Shown: positions 19,524 to 27,496 of the stretch, one piece after another
How the letters are laid out: each line of letters starts with the position of its first letter
Position numbering within the stretch: the first letter of the stretch is position 1
DNA from: Azospirillum sp. TSH58
Lineage (GTDB): Bacteria > Pseudomonadota > Alphaproteobacteria > Azospirillales > Azospirillaceae
Reading direction: 5' to 3'
Assembly: GCF_003119115.1 (NCBI RefSeq)
Contig: NZ_CP022363.1
Location: forward strand, 1 to 64,000
DNA length: 64,000 bases
Position numbers and translations under genes: made by a program
The notes under the pieces: generated by a model
What the model was told of the DNA's origin: nothing
Databases searched by the model: none
Seen by the model: only the letters and a program-made list of their open reading frames with translations

Positions 19524-19616
19524 TCCGTATGATTACGGAGCGCAGGCCACACTTCGCCCTGTAAAAAATTTATCGTTGTTTTTCAGTGTGTTGCGTGATT
19601 TCCGTAGTAATACGGA
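19524..19616. promoter_or_regulatory. Two operator-like palindromes, TCCGTA-N4-TACGGA
   Basis: TCCGTATGATTACGGA lies at 19524-19539 and TCCGTAGTAATACGGA at 19601-19616. Both have identical six-base arms around different four-base centres, and they are 77 bases apart start to start. They lie between the divergent Rnk-like and glutamate dehydrogenase genes, suggesting one dimeric regulator bound at two sites. Confidence 0.6.
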
Positions 19617-19742
19617 TATTTTGATCCGGGTTATTCCCCAGTAGAAAAGCCGTCATATGCCTTAGGGGAAGTGAGCAGAACCTTCCAGGAAGGAGATGCG
19701 GCCAACCTTCGGTGCTCCTGACCGAAACCATGGGGAAAAGGA

Positions 19743-21002
19743 ATGGACGATCTGCTTTCGGGGGCGCTGAGCCGCCTGGATGAAGCCGCAAAGCATGTTG
19801 AGGTGGATTCCGAGGTTCTCGAGAAACTGAAATACGCCAAGGAGACCCTGAGCGTCCGCCTGTCCGTGCGCATGGACGACGGATCGCGGCGCTCCTTCCC
19901 GGCGTGGCGGTGCCGCTACGACGACACCCGCGGCCCGACCAAGGGCGGCATCCGCTTCCACCCGAGTTCCAACGTGGAGGAGGTGACCACGCTGGCCTTC
20001 TGGATGACCTTCAAGTGCGCGGTGATGAACCTGCCCTACGGCGGGGGCAAGGGCGCGGTGAAGGTCGATCCGCACAGCCTGTCCAAGTCCGAGCTGGAGC
20101 GACTGTCGCGGGCCTATGTGCAGGCCTTCGCCGGCATGATCGGGCCAGACCGCGACATCCCGGCGCCGGACGTCTACACGAACTCCATGATCATGGGGTG
20201 GATGGCCGACGAGTACAGCTCCATCGTCCGCCAGCCGAGCCCGGCGGTCATCACCGGGAAGCCGCTGCCGCTCGGCGGTTCGCTCGGGCGCGACGACGCG
20301 ACCGCGCGCGGCGGCTACTACCTCATCAAGCATCTGGAGGAGGATCTGCGCCTGACCGGATCGGCCCGCCGGGTGGTGATCCAGGGCTACGGCAACGCCG
20401 GCTTCCACATCGCCCGCCTGCTGCACGCCGACGGCTACCGCATCGTCGGCCTGTCCGATTCCCGTGGAGCCATCGTCTGCGAGGACGGGCTGGACCCGCA
20501 GGCCGTGCAGGAGGCCAAGGAGCGCGGCGGTTCGGTGACCGCCTACACCGGGAACGGCGCCCGCGCGGTGACCGGCGACGAGCTGCTGGGCACCGCCTGC
20601 GAGATCCTGGTCCCCGCGGCTCTGGAGGATCAGATCCACAAGGGCAACGCTGGGCTGATCAAGGCCCGCGTCGTCCTGGAACTCGCCAACGGCCCGATCA
20701 CGCCGGACGCCGACCGCATCCTGAACGAGACCGGCGTCATCGTCCTGCCCGACATCCTGGCGAACGCCGGCGGCGTGACGGTGTCCTACTTCGAGTGGGT
20801 GCAGAACCGCCAGGGCTACTACTGGGGCCTCGACGAGATTCATGAGCGCCTTCGCGTGATCATGGAGACCGAGGGCCGCCGGGTCTGGGACATGGGCACG
20901 GCCAAGCGCATCCCGATGCGCACCGCGGCCTACGCCCACGCGCTGGAACGGCTGTCGAAGGCCATCGCCGCGCATGGAACGCAGCCGTTCTTCGTCGGCT
21001 GA
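19743..21002 (+). CDS. Glu/Leu/Phe/Val-type dehydrogenase, probable glutamate dehydrogenase
   Basis: The 419-residue length suits small hexameric glutamate dehydrogenases, which interconvert glutamate and 2-oxoglutarate plus ammonia. The start follows AAAAGGA. Substrate-binding motifs are GPTKGGIRFHPSSNVEEV and MNLPYGGGKGAV, the latter with the expected catalytic lysine, followed by GPDRDIPAPDVYTNS. The nucleotide fold starts at VVIQGYGNAGFH near residue 215. An acidic residue does not follow the glycine motif immediately, so cofactor preference is unclear. The leader contains a TCCGTA palindrome and a CCTTCCAGGAAGG symmetric element at 19681-19693. The Rnk-like gene is divergent. Confidence 0.92.
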   Translation: MDDLLSGALSRLDEAAKHVEVDSEVLEKLKYAKETLSVRLSVRMDDGSRRSFPAWRCRYDDTRGPTKGGIRFHPSSNVEEVTTLAFWMTFKCAVMNLPYGGGKGAVKVDPHSLSKSELERLSRAYVQAFAGMIGPDRDIPAPDVYTNSMIMGWMADEYSSIVRQPSPAVITGKPLPLGGSLGRDDATARGGYYLIKHLEEDLRLTGSARRVVIQGYGNAGFHIARLLHADGYRIVGLSDSRGAIVCEDGLDPQAVQEAKERGGSVTAYTGNGARAVTGDELLGTACEILVPAALEDQIHKGNAGLIKARVVLELANGPITPDADRILNETGVIVLPDILANAGGVTVSYFEWVQNRQGYYWGLDEIHERLRVIMETEGRRVWDMGTAKRIPMRTAAYAHALERLSKAIAAHGTQPFFVG

Positions 21003-21150
21003 TCCGTGCGTCGCGGGGACGGGGGCCCGCCGGGTTCCCGTCCATCGCATGGGCGCCCATCGCATGGGCGACCCGGCCGGGGGGAGGTGTATAGTCCGTG
21101 CCCGTCCACCCGCGCCGTTTCGCTCGTGCAGCCTGAAAGAACGCCTTGAG

Positions 21151-22797
21151 ATGCCTTTTCCGCCCGCCAGCCGTGCATCGGGAGCGCCGGCCATCCTGAC
21201 CGGCCGGGACATGGTCCTGCTGTCCCTTGCCTTCCTGGCGGCCTATCTGCCCATCGACTGGCTGACCTTCATCCACCCGCGCCCGAGCCTCAACATCACG
21301 CCATGGAACCCGCCGGCCGGACTCTACATGGCGCTTCTGCTGTGGACCGGGGCGCGCGGCCTGCCGATGGTCTACGCCACGCTGATCCTCGCCGATCTGG
21401 TGGTGCGGGGGCATCCCGCCTCGGTCTCCTCGCTGCTGCTCTCGAACCTCGCCATCGTCGCCGGGTACGGGGCAGCCGCCCATGTCCTGCGCCACCGGGT
21501 GGCGATCGGCCTGGCGTTGAACCGGGTGCGCGATGTCGGCTGGCTGGTCGGCGTCACCTTCCTGAGCGCCGCCGTCGTGGCGCCCGTCTTCGTCGGCGTG
21601 TTCGTCCTGGACGGGGCCTTGCCCGCCGCCGACCTGCCGACGCTGGCGTTCCAATACTGGCTGGGCGACGCCATCGGCATCGCCGTGGTCACGCCCTTCG
21701 TCCTCCTCCTGCACCGGCCGGACAAGACGCCCGCCTGGAGCGTGCCGAAGACGCCCACCGCCGCGCAGACGGCCGCCATCGCCGCGGCGCTCCTGCTGGT
21801 CTTCCTGCCCATCGGCGACGGCCAGTTCAATCTGTTCTACGTGCTGTTCCTGCCCCTCGTCTGGGTGGCCGTGTCGCATGGCCTGCCGGGCGCGGTGCTG
21901 GCGGCGCTGGCCATTCAGAGCGGCCTGATCGCCGGGCTGCAGGCGATCGGCCTTCCCCTGGGCGCGGTGGTCTATCACCAGACGCTGATGCTGGCCCTGG
22001 CCATCACCGCCCTGTTCCTCGGCGCTCTCGTCAGCGAGCGGCGCGAGGTCGAGGCCCGGCTGCGCGAACACCAGGCCGAGCTGGCCCATCTCTCCCGCCT
22101 CACGGTGACCGGAGAGATGGCGTCCGCCCTGGCCCACGAGCTCAACCAGCCGCTGCTGGCCGCCATCAGCTACGCGCGGGCCGCCCAGCGCCTCCTGGAA
22201 GGCAACGACACGCCGCCGCGCGCCCACGACCTCATCGACAAGGCGGTGATCCAGGCGGAGCGCGCGGGCGAGGTCATCCGCGGGCTGCGCACCTTCCTGA
22301 GCAAGGGATCGCTTCAACTGGCGCCGGAGCCGGCCAGCGAGATCCTGCGCGAGACGCTGACGCTGGTGCGGGGGGACGCGGCCTACAACCGGGTCCAGCT
22401 TCGGGTGGACATGGCGGAGCCGCTTCCCCTCGTGCTGTGCGACCGCATCCAGATCGAGCAGGTCCTCCTGAACCTCGTGCACAACAGCATCGAGGCCATC
22501 GCCGCGGCCGACAGCCCGGTGCGCGAGGTCGTCCTGCGGGTCCGGGCCACGCCGCCGGACGGCCTGACCTTCGAGGTCGAGGACAGCGGCCCCGGCGTGT
22601 CGGCGGGCATGGTCGACCATCTGTATTCGCCGTTCGCCACCACGAAGCCGGCGGGCATGGGACTCGGCCTGCCCATCTGCCGCTCGATCGTCGAAAGCCA
22701 CGGCGGCAGGCTGTGGCTCGGCCGCACCGGTGCGACCGGTTCCGTTTTCCAGGTCTTTCTGCCCGCAGCCCCGTCCCGACACCCGGCCGTCCCATGA
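21151..22797 (+). CDS. MASE1-type membrane sensor histidine kinase
   Basis: The 548-residue protein starts at ATG 21151 after a weak site. The first 295 residues are hydrophobic with about eight membrane segments and the pattern NPPAGLYMALLLW...YWLGDAIGIAVVTPF typical of the MASE1 sensor domain. The HisKA box is GEMASALAHELNQPL with H329. The ATPase domain has LVHNSIEAI, EDSGPGV and GMGLGLPICRSIVESHGG. This kinase type resembles DctB/FixL-like C-termini. Its stop overlaps the next gene as ATGA, so it is translationally coupled to a FixJ-type regulator, its obvious partner. The signal is unknown. Confidence 0.92.
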   Translation: MPFPPASRASGAPAILTGRDMVLLSLAFLAAYLPIDWLTFIHPRPSLNITPWNPPAGLYMALLLWTGARGLPMVYATLILADLVVRGHPASVSSLLLSNLAIVAGYGAAAHVLRHRVAIGLALNRVRDVGWLVGVTFLSAAVVAPVFVGVFVLDGALPAADLPTLAFQYWLGDAIGIAVVTPFVLLLHRPDKTPAWSVPKTPTAAQTAAIAAALLLVFLPIGDGQFNLFYVLFLPLVWVAVSHGLPGAVLAALAIQSGLIAGLQAIGLPLGAVVYHQTLMLALAITALFLGALVSERREVEARLREHQAELAHLSRLTVTGEMASALAHELNQPLLAAISYARAAQRLLEGNDTPPRAHDLIDKAVIQAERAGEVIRGLRTFLSKGSLQLAPEPASEILRETLTLVRGDAAYNRVQLRVDMAEPLPLVLCDRIQIEQVLLNLVHNSIEAIAAADSPVREVVLRVRATPPDGLTFEVEDSGPGVSAGMVDHLYSPFATTKPAGMGLGLPICRSIVESHGGRLWLGRTGATGSVFQVFLPAAPSRHPAVP

Positions 22798-23420
22798 CCC
22801 AGACCCGTTATCCCTCCACCACCGAACCGACCGTCTTCATCATCGACGACGACGAGGCGGTCCGTGACGCGCTCTCCGTTCTGGTCGAGGTGGCCGGCCT
22901 GTCCGTGCGCACCTTCGTCAACGCGTTGGAATTCCTGCACCGCTACAGCCCGGAGCAGCCGGGTTGCGTGGTGGCCGACCTCCGCATGCCCTTCATGGAC
23001 GGGCTGGAGCTTCAGGAGGAGCTGACCCGGCGCGGCTGCGGCCTGCCGGTCATCATCATCACCGCCCATGGCGAGGTGAGTTCCGCCGTCACCGCCTTCC
23101 GGTCCGGAGCGGTCGATTTCCTGGAAAAGCCGTTCGACGACGGCGTCTTCCTGCGCCGCATCCACGAGGCCCTGCAGCGCGACGCCCACCAGCGCCGGGA
23201 CCGCTCCGCCGCGGAAACCGCCCTGGCGAAGCTGGCCCTTCTCAGCCCCCGCGAACGGGATGTGGCGGCGCTGATGGTGGAGGGCTGCGCCAACAAGGCC
23301 ATCGCGATCCGCCTCGGGATCGGCGTCCGCACGGTGGAGACCCACCGGGCGAACATTCTCAGCAAGCTCGACATCCGGACGGTTCCGGAACTCATGCGCC
23401 TCTGGATGCACGCACCGTGA
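22794..23420 (+). CDS. FixJ/NarL-type response regulator
   Basis: The 208-residue protein overlaps the kinase stop by four bases. The receiver has VFIIDDDEAVRDAL at residues 14-27, D62 in ADLRMPFMDG, and the conserved lysine in FLEKPFDD. The C-terminal LuxR-type helix-turn-helix lies at about 145-205, with LSPRERDVAALMVEG, NKAIAIRLGIGVRTVETH and RANILSKLDI. It should bind DNA when phosphorylated by the adjacent MASE1 kinase. Target genes are not evident from the window; its 3' end faces the tonB gene. Confidence 0.93.
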   Translation: MTQTRYPSTTEPTVFIIDDDEAVRDALSVLVEVAGLSVRTFVNALEFLHRYSPEQPGCVVADLRMPFMDGLELQEELTRRGCGLPVIIITAHGEVSSAVTAFRSGAVDFLEKPFDDGVFLRRIHEALQRDAHQRRDRSAAETALAKLALLSPRERDVAALMVEGCANKAIAIRLGIGVRTVETHRANILSKLDIRTVPELMRLWMHAP

Positions 23421-23467
23421 CGCGCATCCCTTTCTCCTGCGCTTGAGCGGTCGAAGCGTGCACCGGG

Positions 23468-24313
23468 TCAGCGCAGGAAGTACTGAACCGGCACCACCAG
23501 CTCCATGCGGTCCTGCGCCACGTCCGGCGGCGGGGCCGGGAGCGGGGAGGCGCGTTCGACCAGCGCGATCGTCTCCTCGTCCAGCGCCTCGAAGCCGGAG
23601 CCCTTGTGCAGCCGCACCGCCAGCACCCGGCCCTGCCGGTCGAGCGTGATGTGGACCTGCGGGACACCCTGCTGGCGCCGCATCTGGGCGATGCGGGGGT
23701 AGCGCTTGTAGCGTTCCAGATGGCCGAGCACGGCGCCGTGCCAGGTGGGCAGCGCGTTGCTGTTGCGCGGCACCGGCGCCGCCTGGGCCGGGGCGCCCGA
23801 GGGCGGGGCGGCGGCGGGAGCGGCGTTGGCCGGGGCTTCCGTCACCGGCTTGGGCGGCGCCTGCGTCTGCGGGCGCGGCTTCGGCGGTTCGGCCTTGGGC
23901 TTCGGCTTGGGCTCTTCCTTGGGCTTGGGCTTCGGCTTGGGCGGCGGTTCCGGCAGGGCGACCTCCGCCGGCACGGGCGGGGGCGGCTCCGGGGCGATCT
24001 CGGGGATGGGCTCGGGTTCCGGCTCCGGCTCGATCACCGGTTCGGGCGGCAACTCCGGCTCCGGGAGCATCGATTCCAGGGTCGGCGGCGGCTCCGCGGC
24101 CGGCGTTTCCGGCATCGGCGGCAGGTCGAGCATCACCGCGGGCGGCATGGCCGGCGCCTCTTCCATCGCCACGTGCCAGGACAGGGCGGCGAGCGCCACG
24201 AGGGCGTGGGCGCCCAGCACGACCACCAGACTGCCGCCCCAGCGCGCCAGGGCGGGCGCCGTGCGCTCCCCGCCGTCCGGGAGGTCGTTGGGATCGAAGG
24301 TCGCCACGCTCAT
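23468..24313 (-). CDS. tonB: TonB-family energy transducer
   Basis: The 281-residue protein has an N-terminal membrane anchor at about residues 26-46 and then a long Pro/Glu/Lys-rich spacer of about 130 residues (PEPEPEPIPE, PPPKPKPKPKEEPK), which spans the periplasm. The C-terminal domain, from about residue 190, contains LERYKRYPRIAQMRRQQG, VHITLDRQGRVLAV and FEALDEETIALVERASPLP, which are standard TonB features. It transmits proton-motive energy to outer-membrane receptors. The start overlaps the exbD stop by four bases. The operon order exbB-exbD-tonB and the Fur-like box before exbB indicate iron regulation. Confidence 0.95.
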   Translation of the reverse strand: MSVATFDPNDLPDGGERTAPALARWGGSLVVVLGAHALVALAALSWHVAMEEAPAMPPAVMLDLPPMPETPAAEPPPTLESMLPEPELPPEPVIEPEPEPEPIPEIAPEPPPPVPAEVALPEPPPKPKPKPKEEPKPKPKAEPPKPRPQTQAPPKPVTEAPANAAPAAAPPSGAPAQAAPVPRNSNALPTWHGAVLGHLERYKRYPRIAQMRRQQGVPQVHITLDRQGRVLAVRLHKGSGFEALDEETIALVERASPLPAPPPDVAQDRMELVVPVQYFLR

Positions 24314-24732
24314 TTCGCGGCCGCGCCTTCCAGCCCGACCAGGGCGATCTTCAGATAGCCGGCGGCGCGCAGCGCGTTCATCACTTCGGTCAGCGCGCCG
24401 TAATCCACGCTGCGGTCGGCGCGCAGGAAGACGCGCGCGCCCTTGTCGCCGTTCGTCACCCCGTCCAGCGCCGCCGCCAGGGCTTCGCGGGCCACCGGCG
24501 TGTCGCCCACCGACAGGCTGTTGTCCGCCTGGATGGTCAGGAACAGCGGCTTGTCGGGCCGCGGCTGCGGCTGGGCGGTGGAGGCCGGCAGGTCCACCGG
24601 AACGTCCACGGTCGCCAGCGGGGCCGCCACCATGAAGATGATGAGCAGCACGAGCATCACGTCGATGAAGGGCGTGACGTTGATGTCGTGCGACTCGGTG
24701 AGATCGTCGCCGTCGTCGAGACGCGCCGCCAT
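24310..24732 (-). CDS. exbD: ExbD biopolymer transport protein
   Basis: The 140-residue protein has the ExbD/TolR layout: a short cytoplasmic start, one membrane helix (FIDVMLVLLIIFMVAAPL, about residues 22-39) with the conserved aspartate, and a periplasmic domain ending MNALRAAGYLKIALVG. With ExbB it forms the proton channel that energises TonB. It starts 4 bases after the exbB stop, after a GGAG site, and overlaps tonB by four bases, so all three are translationally coupled or nearly so. Confidence 0.95.
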   Translation of the reverse strand: MAARLDDGDDLTESHDINVTPFIDVMLVLLIIFMVAAPLATVDVPVDLPASTAQPQPRPDKPLFLTIQADNSLSVGDTPVAREALAAALDGVTNGDKGARVFLRADRSVDYGALTEVMNALRAAGYLKIALVGLEGAAAK

Positions 24733-24736
24733 GGCC

Positions 24737-25678
24737 TTACTCCGCCGCCTTGGACACGGCGCGCGGCAGGGCGCGGCGGTCCATGTCGCGGCTCAGCAGC
24801 CGCAGCACCGCCGCCGAGGAGTCGCCGAGCTGGGCGCGGTAGCCGCCGATGGAGCGGGCGAAGCCGTTGTAGATCACCACCGCCGGAATGGCCGCGACGA
24901 GGCCGATGGCCGTCGCCAGCAGCGCTTCGGCGATGCCCGGCGCCACCACCGCGAGGTTGGTCGTCTGCGACTTGGCGATGCCGATGAAGCTCACCATGAT
25001 GCCCCACACCGTGCCGAACAGCCCGACGAAGGGGGCCGTGGAACCGATGCTGGCGAGGATGCCGGTGCCGCGCATCATGCGCCGCCCCTCCGCCGCCTCG
25101 ATCCGCTCCAGGCGGGAGGCCGCGCGCTCCTTCAGACCCTCCTGCGAGGGGGCGTCGGCGGACTGGTGCGCCTCGGCGATCACGGCGCGCAGGAAGGCGG
25201 TGGCCGGGGTCTTCTCGAAGCCGATGCTCTCCGCCGCCTGGGTCAGCGAGCGCGCCTGCTCCAGCGCCGCCAGGGAGGCCCGCGCCTTGCGCTTGGCCTT
25301 CGACAGTTCCAGCGACTTGGCGAGGAAGATGGTCCAGGTCGCCACCGAGGCCAGCGCCAGCCCGATCATCACCGCCTGCACCACCGGGCTCGCCGCCATG
25401 AACATGCCCCAGGGGGACAGGTCGTGCGGCAGGGTCGCCGTCGCGGCGGTCATGTGGTCCAGCCCGGCGGCCGCTCCAGCCGCGGCGTCCGGCGCGGCCA
25501 GCGGGGCCGCCAGCGTGTCGGCGGCGGGAGCCGCCATGGGCGTTGGCGCCGAAGCCGGTGCCGCGGGAGCACCGCCGTTGGTTGCGGGGACGCCCTGCGC
25601 CCAGCCAAGTCCGCTCGACAGGAAGGTGCCGGCGGCGGCCATCGCGGCGATGGAACGGGTGTGAAGCGCTGTGAGCAT
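24737..25678 (-). CDS. exbB: ExbB proton-channel protein with N-terminal extension
   Basis: The 313-residue product starts at ATG 25678. A signal-peptide-like stretch ending near GLGWAQG is followed by an Ala/Pro-rich periplasmic extension of about 55 residues, common in alphaproteobacterial ExbB. The MotA/TolQ/ExbB core has a membrane segment at VMIGLALASVATWTIFL, then the cytoplasmic helical region, then GTGILASIGSTAPFVGLFGT and LLATAIGLVAAIPAVVIYN. It powers TonB-dependent uptake. It heads the exbB-exbD-tonB operon behind a Fur-like box at 25722-25742. Confidence 0.94.
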   Translation of the reverse strand: MLTALHTRSIAAMAAAGTFLSSGLGWAQGVPATNGGAPAAPASAPTPMAAPAADTLAAPLAAPDAAAGAAAGLDHMTAATATLPHDLSPWGMFMAASPVVQAVMIGLALASVATWTIFLAKSLELSKAKRKARASLAALEQARSLTQAAESIGFEKTPATAFLRAVIAEAHQSADAPSQEGLKERAASRLERIEAAEGRRMMRGTGILASIGSTAPFVGLFGTVWGIMVSFIGIAKSQTTNLAVVAPGIAEALLATAIGLVAAIPAVVIYNGFARSIGGYRAQLGDSSAAVLRLLSRDMDRRALPRAVSKAAE

Positions 25679-25721
25679 TGGCGGTTCAAACTTCTTTGCG
25701 GCTGACTTCCTTCCTGTATAG

Positions 25722-25742
25722 TGCGAACGACTCTCATTTGCA
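25722..25742. promoter_or_regulatory. Fur-like box in the exbB divergent promoter region
   Basis: On the minus strand the site reads TGCAAATGAGAGTCGTTCGC plus A, with AATGAGAGTCGTT as a near match to the Fur core AATGATAATCATT. TATACA follows on that strand as a possible -10 for exbB. The site also lies upstream of the small plus-strand gene at 25833. Confidence 0.62.
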
Positions 25743-25832
25743 CCCATAAAGTGCTATATTGCTGCTATGCGACAAATGGGCATCGCGGCGGTTGTTCACG
25801 GCGTGGAATGTGAACCGCAAGGGGAGAGTGCG

Positions 25833-26093
25833 ATGCCCAACGTCCGGACCGTATCGGAACATGGCAGCTTCCGGCTCGTCGAACGGGACGGTCTCTACGC
25901 CGTGATCGAGGCGCGCAACGGCCAAGTCTACGGCCTTCATGGGGACGAGGGCGACCGTGCCGGCGCGCCGGACCGTCCGGACGCCGCCGAAGCCGTCGTC
26001 GCCCCCGGCGACTGGAGCGCCGAGGACGACGCCCGCCGCCGCTTCGAGGAGATGACCGCCCGCGGCGAGGACCTGGCCCGCAACATCTGGTGA
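25833..26093 (+). CDS. Small hypothetical protein divergent from exbB
   Basis: The 86-residue acidic protein starts at ATG 25833 after AAGGGGAG; an earlier in-frame ATG at 25767 is less likely because it lacks a site. It has VSEHGSFRLVERDGLYAVIE and a C-terminal helix FEEMTARGEDLARNIW, no signal peptide and no membrane segment. I do not recognise it. It shares an intergenic region with a Fur-like box, so it may be iron-responsive. Confidence 0.65.
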   Translation: MPNVRTVSEHGSFRLVERDGLYAVIEARNGQVYGLHGDEGDRAGAPDRPDAAEAVVAPGDWSAEDDARRRFEEMTARGEDLARNIW

Positions 26094-26117
26094 TCCGAAA
26101 TCCGGTGACCGACGGGG

Positions 26118-26939
26118 TCAGAAGGCCTGGATCGCCTTAGAGGAGACCGTCCGCCACCGGGCGTCGGCGTCCTTCAGCATGGTCTGGATGTGGCCGATGT
26201 GGACCTGACCGTAGAGGATCAGGATGTTGCGGTCCGGCTCGGCCTTGATGGCCGCCACCACCTTGTCCTCGCGCAGGGTGGTCAGCGCGGCCGGCAGGGC
26301 CTCGCGCACCATGGAGCCCGACGCGGTGGTGGCCAGCATGATCCGGATGGCGGCCTGGACGCGCCGCTGCACCCAGCCCGGCAGTTTGCCGTACTCGTCG
26401 CGGAGTTGCGCCAGATCGATGGTCTCCGGATCGGCGTCGTCCGGGTCGTCGGGGGGCAGGGCGGCCAGCAGCTGCGACAGGGTGACGTCGACGTTGCGGG
26501 CGTCCGGCCCCGGCGGGCCGATCAGGGCGCGGTTGTCCTGAAGCACCAGCCCGTCGCCGAGCAGGCTCGCCATCATCTCATAGGGATGCTGCTTGCTGTC
26601 CGGATTCCAGTCCGCGCCCAGCCGGCGCAACACGTCGGCCACCCCGGCGGGGTTGGAGGCGTCGTCGGGACGGACCTCCTCGTAGAAGACCAGCCAGCCG
26701 TCCTGGCGCCGCTGGGCGATGTGCCGGGCGATGCCGCTGTAGAAATCCGGCTTGGCGACATGGACCATGCCCTGCATCTCCACCTGCCGCCGGCCGTCGC
26801 TCATCACGACTCGGGACAGTTCCAGCGGGATGTGGTCGGCGATCACCGGCAGGGCGGCCACCACCCCCACGGTCAGGGTGACAAGGCCGCCGGCCAGGAT
26901 GCCGACGGCGATCAGGGCGGTTCGGAGCGCGCGCTTCAT
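26118..26939 (-). CDS. Membrane-anchored TraB/GumN/Tiki-like protein
   Basis: The 273-residue protein has an uncleaved N-terminal membrane helix at about residues 8-32. The rest is extracytoplasmic. It carries two G-x2-H motifs, GMVH at residues 57-60 and GQVH at 244-247 (followed by IGHIQTML), and a Glu pair at 87-88 in LVFYEEV. Two G-x2-H motifs with a glutamate in this spacing define the TraB/PrgY/GumN/Tiki fold, whose characterised members are proteases or pheromone inhibitors. The overall sequence is divergent from typical GumN. Start ATG 26939 follows GTCGGGGC. It converges with the small gene at 25833. Confidence 0.62.
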   Translation of the reverse strand: MKRALRTALIAVGILAGGLVTLTVGVVAALPVIADHIPLELSRVVMSDGRRQVEMQGMVHVAKPDFYSGIARHIAQRRQDGWLVFYEEVRPDDASNPAGVADVLRRLGADWNPDSKQHPYEMMASLLGDGLVLQDNRALIGPPGPDARNVDVTLSQLLAALPPDDPDDADPETIDLAQLRDEYGKLPGWVQRRVQAAIRIMLATTASGSMVREALPAALTTLREDKVVAAIKAEPDRNILILYGQVHIGHIQTMLKDADARWRTVSSKAIQAF

Positions 26940-27013
26940 GCCCCGACGCTGGCACGAAAAAGCGGTGGGGGCAACCGCTCCGGACCCGAACGCCGATCCT
27001 GGGACCCCAAACC

Positions 27014-27370
27014 TCAGACACCGACCTCCACCGCGGCGTTGACGATGTAGATCATCTCGTTGCGGTCGTTCTTGTCGGCCAGGAAGATGCCGCTGGGCGC
27101 CAGCATGCCGCCGGACACCACGTTGAAGGAGACCTGCCCATAGGGGAAGACCGCCCGCACGGCCTCCAGGTCCAGACGGTCGGCGTCCGCGGGAACGGCG
27201 AGATGGACGCGGACCTGCATCCGGCTGGTGTCGCCGTCGACCAACGCCCGCATGCCAGGCATGGAGTTGCGCTCGATGGCGTTGCGCACGGCGCGCACGG
27301 CGGCCTTGGTCACGTCCTGCCCGTGCAGATCGGCGCCCATGCCGAGTTCGACGAACATCACCTGCTTCAT
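27014..27370 (-). CDS. Lin0512-family conserved protein
   Basis: The 118-residue protein shows the features of the Lin0512/TIGR02058 family: MKQVMFVELGMGADLHGQD at the start, AAVRAVRNAIERNSMPG, and MQVRVHLAVPADADRLD. It is soluble and its function is unknown; the family is widespread and small. It lies 74 bases upstream of the TraB-like gene on the same strand and may be co-transcribed with it, and 126 bases after the metalloprotease stop. Confidence 0.82.
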   Translation of the reverse strand: MKQVMFVELGMGADLHGQDVTKAAVRAVRNAIERNSMPGMRALVDGDTSRMQVRVHLAVPADADRLDLEAVRAVFPYGQVSFNVVSGGMLAPSGIFLADKNDRNEMIYIVNAAVEVGV

Positions 27371-27496
27371 GGTCGTGGGCCCCCCTTGTTCCTGTGCTCG
27401 CCTTGTTCCTGTGCTGGGCGATTCCGTCCGAGGATGCGTCAGGATCGACGCGGCGCGGCAGCCGGTCCGGCCATTTTTTCGGCCTGCGGAATGCGG

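Noticed and set aside
19681..19693. CCTTCCAGGAAGG as a leader hairpin or riboswitch of the glutamate dehydrogenase gene.
   Set aside because: The one-base centre cannot form a stable RNA loop and I recognise no riboswitch fold. It may be a protein-binding site but evidence is weak.
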